From Olsenella_K sp051878835 (lineage in GTDB: Bacteria > Actinomycetota > Coriobacteriia > Coriobacteriales > Atopobiaceae), in contig JBJEKW010000081.1 of NCBI GenBank assembly GCA_051878835.1, positions 42,850 to 106,849 of the forward strand: a stretch of DNA of 64,000 bases, in the 5' to 3' direction. Positions 1 through 6,859 of the stretch are shown in pieces. Both the position numbers and the translations under genes were made by a program. Numbering within the stretch: the stretch's first letter is position 1; each line of letters starts with the position of its first letter. The notes under the pieces were generated by a model. The model worked only from the letters and a program-made list of their open reading frames with translations. It made no database searches and was not told the DNA's origin.

Positions 1-1
1 T

Positions 2-130
2 CAGTCGTTGGCCACGGCGTGCGGCTACTCCGACCAGTCGCATCTGGTGCACGAGTTCAACGCCTTCGCCGGCACCACACCCGGGCGCTTTCGACAGCTT
101 GTGCGGATGCGCGAGGCAAAGGCCAACTAG
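2..130 (+). CDS. AraC-family transcriptional regulator, C-terminal fragment (5' end outside window)
   Basis: The reading frame is open from the window edge to a TAG at 128-130 and gives the last 42 residues of a protein. These residues match the second helix-turn-helix of AraC/XylS regulators: the stretch CGYSDQSHLVHEF followed by GTTPGRFR is the classical family signature. Family proteins bind promoter DNA through this domain and usually sense a ligand through an N-terminal domain that is not visible here. It lies 74 bp upstream of a P-II gene and an amino-acid permease on the same strand, so control of those genes is a reasonable but unproven inference. Confidence 0.85.
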   Translation, partial: QSLATACGYSDQSHLVHEFNAFAGTTPGRFRQLVRMREAKAN

Positions 131-204
131 CTACCAATTCATCGGCTGCGGGTACCCTCGCATCCACGAGTGCGGCAGGCGGCGCCTGTCGTGGGGAGGT
201 CACT

Positions 205-552
205 ATGTCCGAGCTTTCAAAGATTGACATCATCACCGGCATGGAGAAGTTCGACGGACTGCGCAGGACGCTCAGCCGCGCCCACGTGCGCGGCATGACC
301 GTGCTGCAGGTCCTGGGCTGCGGTGCCGAGAAGGGCACGAAGGAGTACGAGGTCGACGAGAACTACGACATGGAGCTGCTCCCCAAGACCATGGTGTCCA
401 TCGTGGTCGAGACGAGGCGCGTGCCCGAGATCGTGGAGCTGGTAAAGCAGGAGCTCTACACCGGCCACATCGGCGACGGAAAGATCTTCGTCAGCGACCT
501 GTCGCAGGTCGTGCGCGTGCGCACGGGCGACGAGGGTTCCGAGGCGCTCTAG
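205..552 (+). CDS. P-II family nitrogen regulatory protein (GlnB/GlnK-like)
   Basis: This 115-residue protein has full P-II length. P-II proteins are trimers that bind ATP/ADP and 2-oxoglutarate and control transporters and enzymes by direct contact. Visible signatures are RGMTVLQVLGCG near residues 29-40, the T-loop ending in ELLPK (57-61), and TGHIGDGKIFV followed by VRVRTG in the C-terminal half. Aligned to E. coli GlnB, Tyr54 sits where the uridylylated Tyr51 lies. The start is the ATG after GGGGAGGT; an in-frame upstream extension to position 19 is not family-like. The next gene, 15 bp downstream, is an APC amino-acid permease rather than the usual amtB, so the permease is a candidate target. 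Confidence 0.9.
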   Translation: MSELSKIDIITGMEKFDGLRRTLSRAHVRGMTVLQVLGCGAEKGTKEYEVDENYDMELLPKTMVSIVVETRRVPEIVELVKQELYTGHIGDGKIFVSDLSQVVRVRTGDEGSEAL

Positions 553-567
553 CCCTAGGAGGTGTAC

Positions 568-1980
568 ATGGCAAGCGAAAGCCAAAAGACGCTGGGGCTG
601 CGCAGCGTGGTCTCCATCTCGATGGGTCTCATCGTTTCCATGAGCTGCCTGGTCTCGCTGGGACAGGGCGCCGGGCAGACGGGCCTCATGTTCATCCCCG
701 CCATGGTCGTGGCCTGCATCCTGAACATGTGCTCCGCGGCCTGCATCGCCGAGCTGAACTGCCTGATGCCCAACGCCACGGGCGGCCTGGTGCAGTACAC
801 CCTGGCCGGCCTGGGCCCCCTGCCCACGCTGGTGTCCATGGTGGGCGGCTACCTGATCTGCAACATCCTGTCGGGCGGCGTCGAGGCGTCCATATTTGCC
901 TCGGTCATGACGCAGATGGTACCCCTGCCCATCCCGGGCTTCGTGTACCCGCTCGTCGTCATCCTGATCGTGGCCATCGCGGCCCTGATGGGCGTTGACA
1001 TGTTCGCGAAGCTGCAGGACGCCGTGGCGTACCTGCTGCTGTTCTCCATGATAGCCATGGGCGTCATCGGCACGTTCTGCTGGGGCACCGGCACCGTGAT
1101 TTCGCAGGCGGCGTCGCCCACCAGCGACCTGGGCGACATCGTGGGAGCCATCGGCCTGGCCTCGTGGCTGTTCGTGGGCGCCGAGTACGTGGTCCCCGTC
1201 TCGAAGGACGTGCGCAACGCAAAGCGCAACGTGCCCCTGGGCATGATGCTGAGCCTGCTGCTGATCCTGGTGATGGACTCCATCGTGGTTCTGGGCTTCC
1301 ACAACTACGTGCCCTGGGCCGAGCTCGAGGCCTCCGCGTCTCCCCACATGCTGTACGGCCAGAAGCTCCTGGGCGTCGCGGGCATGGTGTGGATGACCAT
1401 CGTGTCGGCGTCCGCCTTCATCGGCGTGCAGAACTCGGCCATCAACGGCCTGGCACAGCTGTGCGACGGCATGGCAAAGACGAACCTGATGCCGCACTTC
1501 TTTGGCCGCAAGAACTCCCACGGCGCCCCCAGCATCGCCATCGTGTTCGTGTCGGCGTGCACGTGCCTGATCTCGATCCTGAGCGGCGACTCGTCCGACA
1601 TCCTGGAGTTCTTGATCCTGGTCGTCACGGTGCTGTGGCTGGTGTCCTACATCTTTGCCGACATCGACCTTCTGGTGCTGCGCCACCGCCTGCCAAAGGC
1701 GCCGCGCGCGTTCAAGGTCCCCGGAGGCCCCGTGATCCCCATCATCGGCATCGCCGGCACGGTGTTCATGATCGCGAACATCTCCAGCGACCCCGAGGAG
1801 GCCATGCGCATCTGGGTGCTGTCGGGCGCCATGTTCCTGGTCCTGGGCATCTACTCGGTCATCTGGATCAAGCGCAAGATGCGCATCCCGGTGCTGAAGC
1901 CCATTCCCATCCCCAAGGTGCTGGCGATGGAGAACGACCTGTACTACACCATCCGCGTGCGCCGTGGCATCTGGCGCTAG
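568..1980 (+). CDS. APC-superfamily amino-acid permease
   Basis: The 470-residue protein is strongly hydrophobic, with about 12 predicted membrane segments and the layout of APC-superfamily transporters: an N-terminal GLRSVVSISMGLIVSMSCLV helix, a first-half VGAEYVVPVSKDVRNAKRNVP loop, and a late RAFKVPGGPVIP motif typical of amino acid/polyamine permeases. It should import or exchange an amino acid across the cytoplasmic membrane; the substrate cannot be read from sequence. An AGGAGG ribosome site lies five bases before ATG 568; an in-frame GTG at 562 is too close to that site. It follows the P-II gene by 15 bp, so the two are almost certainly cotranscribed. A strong hairpin terminator follows. 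Confidence 0.9.
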   Translation: MASESQKTLGLRSVVSISMGLIVSMSCLVSLGQGAGQTGLMFIPAMVVACILNMCSAACIAELNCLMPNATGGLVQYTLAGLGPLPTLVSMVGGYLICNILSGGVEASIFASVMTQMVPLPIPGFVYPLVVILIVAIAALMGVDMFAKLQDAVAYLLLFSMIAMGVIGTFCWGTGTVISQAASPTSDLGDIVGAIGLASWLFVGAEYVVPVSKDVRNAKRNVPLGMMLSLLLILVMDSIVVLGFHNYVPWAELEASASPHMLYGQKLLGVAGMVWMTIVSASAFIGVQNSAINGLAQLCDGMAKTNLMPHFFGRKNSHGAPSIAIVFVSACTCLISILSGDSSDILEFLILVVTVLWLVSYIFADIDLLVLRHRLPKAPRAFKVPGGPVIPIIGIAGTVFMIANISSDPEEAMRIWVLSGAMFLVLGIYSVIWIKRKMRIPVLKPIPIPKVLAMENDLYYTIRVRRGIWR

Positions 1981-1996
1981 CGCAGGGCAAGAAGAA

Positions 1997-2038
1997 CGAA
2001 GGCGGCCGCGTCCCATCTGGAGACGCGGCCGCCCTTTC
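1997..2038. terminator. Bidirectional intrinsic terminator between convergent permease and trpS
   Basis: A perfect 12-bp stem pairs GGCGGCCGCGTC (2001-2012) with its complement at 2022-2033 around a 9-base loop. It is followed by CTTTCG on the plus strand and preceded by CGAA, which reads TTCG on the minus strand. It sits between the ends of two convergent genes, where a shared terminator is expected. Confidence 0.8.
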
Positions 2039-2089
2039 GTGTAGCGGGCCTCTTTCGTAAGGCAGGGGACCTGCGGCTGGCGCGGTGCC

Positions 2090-3142
2090 CTAGTACACCA
2101 TGCCCATGGCCTCGCGGACCTCGTCCAGCGTCTGGTTGGCGATGGCGTTGGCGCGGGCGTTGCCGTCGTGCAGGACGTCCTTCACGTAGTCCAGGTCCTT
2201 CTCGTACTGGTGACGGCGCTCGCGGATGGGGGCAAAGTAGTCGTTCACCACCTGGGTCACGTACTTCTTTAGCTGGCCGGAGCCGCCCATGCCGATCTCG
2301 TCCGCGATCTCCTTGGGGTCGCGGCCGGTGCAGATGCCCGCGGTGGTCAGCAGGGCGGACACGCCGGGACGGTTCTCGGGGTCGAACGTGATGTTGCGCT
2401 CGGAGTCGGTCTTGGACTTCTTTATCAGCTTTGCGGTCTCCTGCTCGGTCATGCTGATGGAGATGGCGTTGCCGTAGGACTTGCTCATCTTGCGCCCGTC
2501 CAGGCCGGGGATGAGGGGCGTCGAGGTCAGAAGGCCGGCCACGTCGGGGAACACCTTGCCGTAGCGGGCGTTGAAGCGGTGGGCGATCTTTGCCGTGATC
2601 TCGATGTGGGGCAGCTGGTCGCGGCCCACGGGCACGATGTTGCCCTTGCAGAACAGGATGTCGCATGCCTGGTGCACGGGGTAGGTCAGGAGCAGGCCCG
2701 TCAGGGCGTGGCCCGAGGCCTCCTGCTCGGCCTTGACCGTGGGGTTGCGCTCCATCTCGGCCTCGGTCACCAGCGAGAGGAACGGCAGCATCAGCTGGTT
2801 CTCGGCGGGGACGGCGGAGTGGGTGAAGATCATGGTCTTGTGCGGGTCGATGCCGCAGGCCAGGTAGTCCATGACCATGTTGTACACGTTGTCCTGGATG
2901 TGCTCGGTCGTGTCGCGGTCGGTGATGACCTGGTAGTCGGCGATGATGATGTTGGTGTTTACGCCGGCCTCCTGCAGGCGCACGCGCTCGCGGATGGTGC
3001 CGAAGTAGTGGCCCAGGTGCAGGCGGCCGGTGGGACGGTCGCCCGTCAGCATGGTGTACTTCGAGACGTTGCCCGCCTGGATGTCCGCCTGTATCTCGTT
3101 GCTGCGCTTGAGTGCCGCCTCGTAGCTTCCCTCGTTGGGCAT
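2090..3142 (-). CDS. trpS: Tryptophanyl-tRNA synthetase
   Basis: This class I aminoacyl-tRNA synthetase charges tRNA-Trp with tryptophan in the cytoplasm. The 350-residue length is normal. The HIGH-type signature reads TGRLHLGHY (LHLGH at 41-45) and the KMSKS loop is intact at 218-222 within GRKMSKSYGN. I chose the ATG at 3142, preceded by GGAG at good spacing. The frame stays open upstream to an ATG at 3244, but that extension lacks family similarity and would contain a GC-rich hairpin. The gene is convergent with the permease. The upstream hairpin next to the ribosome site is listed separately as a possible regulatory element. Confidence 0.95.
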   Translation of the reverse strand: MPNEGSYEAALKRSNEIQADIQAGNVSKYTMLTGDRPTGRLHLGHYFGTIRERVRLQEAGVNTNIIIADYQVITDRDTTEHIQDNVYNMVMDYLACGIDPHKTMIFTHSAVPAENQLMLPFLSLVTEAEMERNPTVKAEQEASGHALTGLLLTYPVHQACDILFCKGNIVPVGRDQLPHIEITAKIAHRFNARYGKVFPDVAGLLTSTPLIPGLDGRKMSKSYGNAISISMTEQETAKLIKKSKTDSERNITFDPENRPGVSALLTTAGICTGRDPKEIADEIGMGGSGQLKKYVTQVVNDYFAPIRERRHQYEKDLDYVKDVLHDGNARANAIANQTLDEVREAMGMVY

Positions 3143-3159
3143 GGTGTCTCCAAACTCCC

Positions 3160-3184
3160 GCAGGCCCGGAACCGCCGGGCCTGC
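3160..3184 (-). promoter_or_regulatory. GC-rich leader hairpin just upstream of trpS
   Basis: A perfect 10-bp stem (GCAGGCCCGG paired across a 5-base loop) lies 18 bases before the trpS start codon, abutting its GGGAG/GGAG ribosome-binding region on the minus strand. There is no U-tract, so it is not a simple terminator. It could modulate translation initiation; that is inference. No T-box consensus is visible. Confidence 0.4.
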
Positions 3185-3261
3185 AATGCCTTGTTGCGCC
3201 ATCCATCGCACTGCAGGTAGCAGGACCTGGGTGGCTCGTTTCATACGGTCACTATGTTACG

Positions 3262-4059
3262 TCAGTAAGGCGTCCGAGTGCCGCACGTTCTGGGGTCTGC
3301 GAGGGGTCGGCGGGACCTGAGCTCGGCGCGGCAGTCGCGCCAGTCGGGGCAGTGCGCGTCCATGAGGGCCCAGAAGGCGGGGCCGTGGTTGGCCTGCAGG
3401 ATGTGGCACAGCTCGTGCGTCAGCACGGCCCTGAGGCAGCGCGGGCTGTAGGACGCCAGGGTGGAGCTCAGGCGGATGCGCCTGGTGGCGGGCGTGCAAG
3501 AGCCCCAGCGCGTGCGCATGGCGCGCACGGACAGCGCGCTGGCGCTGACGCCCACCTGGGCCTGCAGCTGCGGCAGCAGGCGGCGCGCCTCGTCGCGCAC
3601 CAGCTCCGCCATGAGGCCCAGCACGAGGTCGCGCAGCTGGTCGGGCGTGGGCTGGTCCTTATCGGCGGGGCCCGTCTGCACGACGACCTCGTGCTCGCCA
3701 AGCGTCGCCTTGGGGGAGCGCGCGGTGGCGCTGCGCTGCAGCCGCAGCGTGCGGGGGGTGCCCCACACGTACACCTGGCGCCCGTCCTGCCAGGGAGCCT
3801 CCGTCTGACCGGCGCGCAGGGCCGCCTTCGAGCTGCGGGCGATCCACGTGGCGTGGCTGCGCGCCACCCGCTCGGCCTGCGCCCTGGTGGTGCCCAGCGG
3901 CACGCTCATGCGCACGCTGCCGTCGGGGCGCACGCGCAGGTTCGCGTTCTTTACCCTGGAGCGCACCACCAGCACCTGGACGCCTTCGACGTCCAGCAGG
4001 TAGTCGTAGGCGTCGCGTGGGGAGCGCCCGGAGGTCACCGTATGAGCGCTTCTTATCAC
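3262..4059 (-). CDS. YgjP-like (DUF45) zinc metallopeptidase domain protein
   Basis: The protein is 265 residues from the GTG start chosen here. The C-terminal half carries the DUF45/YgjP/M48-like signature: RWGSC near residue 188, then the zinc-binding HELCH motif at about 215-219 followed by NHGPAFW, where the last His-containing stretch supplies further ligands. Family members are predicted zinc peptidases, often linked to DNA-related genes, and their substrates are not established. The GTG at 4059 has AAAGGATAGG upstream. The frame continues to a TTG at 4119 (285 residues), which I consider less likely. It is divergent from the cyclo-ligase gene and they share a short intergenic region. 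Confidence 0.8.
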   Translation of the reverse strand: MIRSAHTVTSGRSPRDAYDYLLDVEGVQVLVVRSRVKNANLRVRPDGSVRMSVPLGTTRAQAERVARSHATWIARSSKAALRAGQTEAPWQDGRQVYVWGTPRTLRLQRSATARSPKATLGEHEVVVQTGPADKDQPTPDQLRDLVLGLMAELVRDEARRLLPQLQAQVGVSASALSVRAMRTRWGSCTPATRRIRLSSTLASYSPRCLRAVLTHELCHILQANHGPAFWALMDAHCPDWRDCRAELRSRRPLADPRTCGTRTPY

Positions 4060-4183
4060 GGTATAACCTATCCTTTCTATTCCGCTGGTAGTTGGCCTGT
4101 CTTTGCTGCGGTGAGACAATTTGGTAACCAGTATGCAGCCTAAATACGCTATCGTTTCTATGTCTGTGAAGAGAGGACAGCCT

Positions 4184-4804
4184 ATGGCAAGCTCATACGG
4201 TCAGGATGCCAGCAAGTCAGCCTTGCGCGCCGAGTACCTGACCCTCTGCAAGAATCTGCCGCGTCACTTTGCGACGCGCGTCGACAAGTCCGTCTGCACG
4301 ATGCTCCGCATGCTCGACCTTTACCGCGCCGCCAGCCTGGTTCTGGCGTACGTATCGTTTCACGAGGAAATCGACACCCTGCCCATCATACGCAATGCCT
4401 TCCGCGACGGGAAGCGCGTGGCGCTGCCCGTGCTGGGGCCCCACGACACCAAGTTAAGGTTCTACGAGATCACGTCCACGTCGCAGGTGCAGCGCGGCGG
4501 CAGGGGACTCATGCGCCCGCCCACGCCCGACGCCCAGCCGCTGGGCCTGGAGGACTTCCTGGGCTCCGTATGCCTGGTGCCGGGCCTGGTGTTCGACGCG
4601 GAGGGCTACCGCGTGGGGTACGGTGCGGGCTACTACGACGAGTTCCTTCAGTTCTATCCTGGAAACAAGGTAGGGCTGGTGCGATCGGTCCAGGTCAGCA
4701 GCAATCCGCTGCCGCACAACGACCACGACCTGCCCGTGGACGTGCTGGTGACCGAGGGCAGCGTGTGGCGCTGTCGTCAGATGCCAGCCATGATGAGGGG
4801 CTAG
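4184..4804 (+). CDS. 5-formyltetrahydrofolate cyclo-ligase
   Basis: This enzyme converts 5-formyl-THF to 5,10-methenyl-THF with ATP, returning a storage folate to one-carbon metabolism. The 206-residue length suits the family. The hallmark C-terminal glycine-rich site reads VPGLVFDAEGYRVGYGAG followed by YYD, which binds ATP and folate. The region FHEEIDT near residue 70 is also family-like. The ATG at 4184 follows AGAGGACAG; an in-frame upstream start at 4121 would add 21 residues with no family match. It is divergent from the DUF45 peptidase and followed 73 bp later by an unrecognised gene. Confidence 0.9.
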   Translation: MASSYGQDASKSALRAEYLTLCKNLPRHFATRVDKSVCTMLRMLDLYRAASLVLAYVSFHEEIDTLPIIRNAFRDGKRVALPVLGPHDTKLRFYEITSTSQVQRGGRGLMRPPTPDAQPLGLEDFLGSVCLVPGLVFDAEGYRVGYGAGYYDEFLQFYPGNKVGLVRSVQVSSNPLPHNDHDLPVDVLVTEGSVWRCRQMPAMMRG

Positions 4805-4877
4805 GTCAGACGCCAGCCGAGGACGCCAGCCGAGCCGCCACGGGCACGTGCCGGTGCCCATTAGGAGATGCGAGTAC

Positions 4878-5579
4878 ATGACAGAAGCTCTCTGCCTGTG
4901 GCAGATGGGGTCGGTGCGCGCCGTCGGCGCCGGCCTTACCGCGGCATGCGTCAGCGTGGGGGAGGCCCTACGTCACGGCGACGTGGGGTTCGCGCGCCAG
5001 GAGGGCACCACCGACCCCGCGGTCTTCGTAAACGGCGTGTGCTACCGCATAGGTCCCAGCTGCCAGGCCGTGGCCGCTGGTCCGAAGGAGGGGCTGTGCC
5101 TGTGCCTGGTGGCCCCGTTCGACCACTACGCCCCGGTGTTCCTGGAGTCTGGCGTCGACACGCTGGACGGCCTGGGCGCCATCCTGGACCAGCGTCCCGA
5201 GGTGGCCAAGAAGCGCAACCACCCGCAGCTCATGGTGGGTGCGGGCACGCTGGGCCGCGCCGTGCTCAGCGGTCCGAGGGCCCCGCAGGCCGTGGATGAC
5301 CAGCTGAGCGACGCGGCGCTGGGAAAGACCGTGGTGCAGGTGTCGGACGTCAGCGGGACCATAGTGGGCCGCAGGATTCCCACCTGCGTTGTGCCGGACG
5401 AGTCGGGCCAGTGGTGCTACACGTTCGTGAGCGAGGACCACAGGCTCATGGGCTGGCTCCTGGGTGCCAGCAGCATCAGCCTGGCTTGCCAGATAGGCGT
5501 GTACGACGGCATCACGCTGTGCCTGCCCGACCTGCGCGCCTACGACGAGATGGATCTGGACGAAAAGGCACGCATCTGA
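4878..5579 (+). CDS. Hypothetical protein of unrecognised family
   Basis: I do not recognise this 233-residue protein. It starts at an ATG after TTAGGAG and has codon use like its neighbours, so it is probably a real gene. It has no obvious signal peptide or membrane span. It is moderately cysteine-rich in the first half (CYRIGPSC, LCLCLV) and has a central AVLSGPRAPQAVDDQL stretch and a hydrophobic LMGWLLGASSISLACQIGVY segment near the C-terminus that looks like a buried helix. It could be a small-ligand-binding or redox-sensitive regulator, but nothing here proves a function. It is convergent with the aromatic operon. Confidence 0.65.
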   Translation: MTEALCLWQMGSVRAVGAGLTAACVSVGEALRHGDVGFARQEGTTDPAVFVNGVCYRIGPSCQAVAAGPKEGLCLCLVAPFDHYAPVFLESGVDTLDGLGAILDQRPEVAKKRNHPQLMVGAGTLGRAVLSGPRAPQAVDDQLSDAALGKTVVQVSDVSGTIVGRRIPTCVVPDESGQWCYTFVSEDHRLMGWLLGASSISLACQIGVYDGITLCLPDLRAYDEMDLDEKARI

Positions 5580-5655
5580 CCCTTGCGGGACAGGTGCGCG
5601 CCTGCGAGTGAATCTATGGCGTCAAGTGCTGCCGGTGTCGGCGCGCAATGCCAGC

Positions 5656-6708
5656 CTATTTCGCGTCGGGGTCGCCCTTCGGCTGCACGCCCAGGTGCTT
5701 TGCCAAATCCATGATGGCCTTGCGGTATCCCTCGATGCCCATGCCGATGACCGTCTCGAAGCAGGCGGCGCGCACGTAGGAGATCTGTCTGAACTCCTCG
5801 CGCTTGTCCAGCTGCGAGATGTGCACCTCAACGGCGGGGATGCTGACCGCCTTCAGGGCGTCCAGGATGGCCACGGACGTGTGCGTGTAGGCACCGGGGT
5901 TGATGACGATGCCGTCGTACATGCCGTACGCGTCCTGGATCTGGTCCACCAGGTCGCCCTCGTGGTTGCTCTGGAAGCACGTGCACTTGCTGAAGCCGGC
6001 CTCATCGGCCGCGCGGTGGCATAGCGCCAGCAGTGCCGAGAAGCTGTTGTGCCCGTAGATGTCGGGCTCGCGGATGCCCAGCATGTTGATGTTGGGCCCG
6101 TTGATCACCAGCACCCTGGGGCCGTGGATGCGCATGGCCGTGGACGTGCGCGTCTGGTCCAGCAGGTTCGCCAGCTGGTTCAGGTCGTCGTCCGTGGGCT
6201 GGGGAGCCGGCTTGTGCACGGGGGTCACCTTGACTGTGGGCCGCTTCTGCGACGGGTGCGAGAAGGGCGCGGTCCTCGCAGGCTCTTCGGGAACCTGTCG
6301 GCTTGGCTGAGGGGTGCCCTCATCCTTGGGTGCGGCAGCGGCTTTGCTGGTCTGCTGAGTTGCCTCGGCGGGATTTGGGGTCTCAGCCTGGGAGGCCGAG
6401 GCCTCGTCTTCGTCGTCGGAGGGCTCGTTTGCGGGTGAGCCCTCGGTGTCTGTCCCGTTTTTGACCAGCTGGTCCAGGGCGTTGTACACGCCCTCGATGG
6501 TCCTGGGGCCAAACACTATCTCGATGCCGTCGCTTCCGCGGATGACCGTGCCCAGGACCTCGGGAATCTGGTCCAGGTCGTCACGGCTGGCAAGGTCGCG
6601 GTCGGCCAGCGTCAGGCGCAGCCGCGTCATGCAGACGTCGCTGTCGGTCACGTTTTCCCTTCCCCCGACCGCGTCCAGAACTGCCTGCGCTATCGACTTC
6701 TTTCCCAT
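5656..6708 (-). CDS. aroQ: Fusion: PTS EIIB domain + type II 3-dehydroquinate dehydratase
   Basis: This 350-residue protein joins two unrelated domains. Residues 1-85 match a glucose-type PTS EIIB domain: AVGGRENVTDSDVCMTRLRL with the phospho-acceptor cysteine at 26, then IVFGP. Residues about 86-195 are an acidic, Ala/Pro-rich linker. Residues about 197-345 are type II dehydroquinase, step three of the shikimate pathway: NGPNINMLGIREPDIYG (Arg213, Tyr218), NPGAYTHTS, and EVHIS (Glu294, His296). After the catalytic His the motif reads SQLDKREEFRQIS where SN and FRHHS are usual. The ATG at 6708 follows GGGAGAG. It is the last gene of the aromatic operon, 151 bp after aroEK. Both domains lie in one continuous frame. 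Confidence 0.9.
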   Translation of the reverse strand: MGKKSIAQAVLDAVGGRENVTDSDVCMTRLRLTLADRDLASRDDLDQIPEVLGTVIRGSDGIEIVFGPRTIEGVYNALDQLVKNGTDTEGSPANEPSDDEDEASASQAETPNPAEATQQTSKAAAAPKDEGTPQPSRQVPEEPARTAPFSHPSQKRPTVKVTPVHKPAPQPTDDDLNQLANLLDQTRTSTAMRIHGPRVLVINGPNINMLGIREPDIYGHNSFSALLALCHRAADEAGFSKCTCFQSNHEGDLVDQIQDAYGMYDGIVINPGAYTHTSVAILDALKAVSIPAVEVHISQLDKREEFRQISYVRAACFETVIGMGIEGYRKAIMDLAKHLGVQPKGDPDAK

Positions 6709-6761
6709 GGGGTGTGCTCTCCCTAGCTGGCTCTTCCGGTCAAAGTTACATCCATACCCTA

Positions 6762-6802
6762 CGGCAGGCGAAGCGCGGTCTCTCCGCGAATTCGGCCTGC
6801 CG
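6762..6802 (-). repeat. Hairpin in the aroEK to EIIB-aroQ gap
   Basis: CGGCAGGC (6762-6769) pairs perfectly with 6795-6802, and an inner GCGG/CCGC stem sits within the loop. There is no T-run after it on the minus strand, so it is unlikely to be a full terminator. It may be an mRNA processing or stability element, since this is the only long gap in the operon's second half. Confidence 0.4.
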
Positions 6803-6859
6803 GCGGTATTTCCTGCAAGCGTTACTCGTTCCACGCTCGTTCTAAATGATCACACACTG

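Noticed and set aside
217..2016. Long minus-strand open frame opposite the P-II and permease genes
   Set aside because: Its translation is a His/Asp/Gln-rich low-complexity string typical of antisense frames in GC-rich coding DNA.
3143..3250. T-box riboswitch upstream of trpS
   Set aside because: The leader is too short and lacks the conserved T-box sequence and specifier stem.
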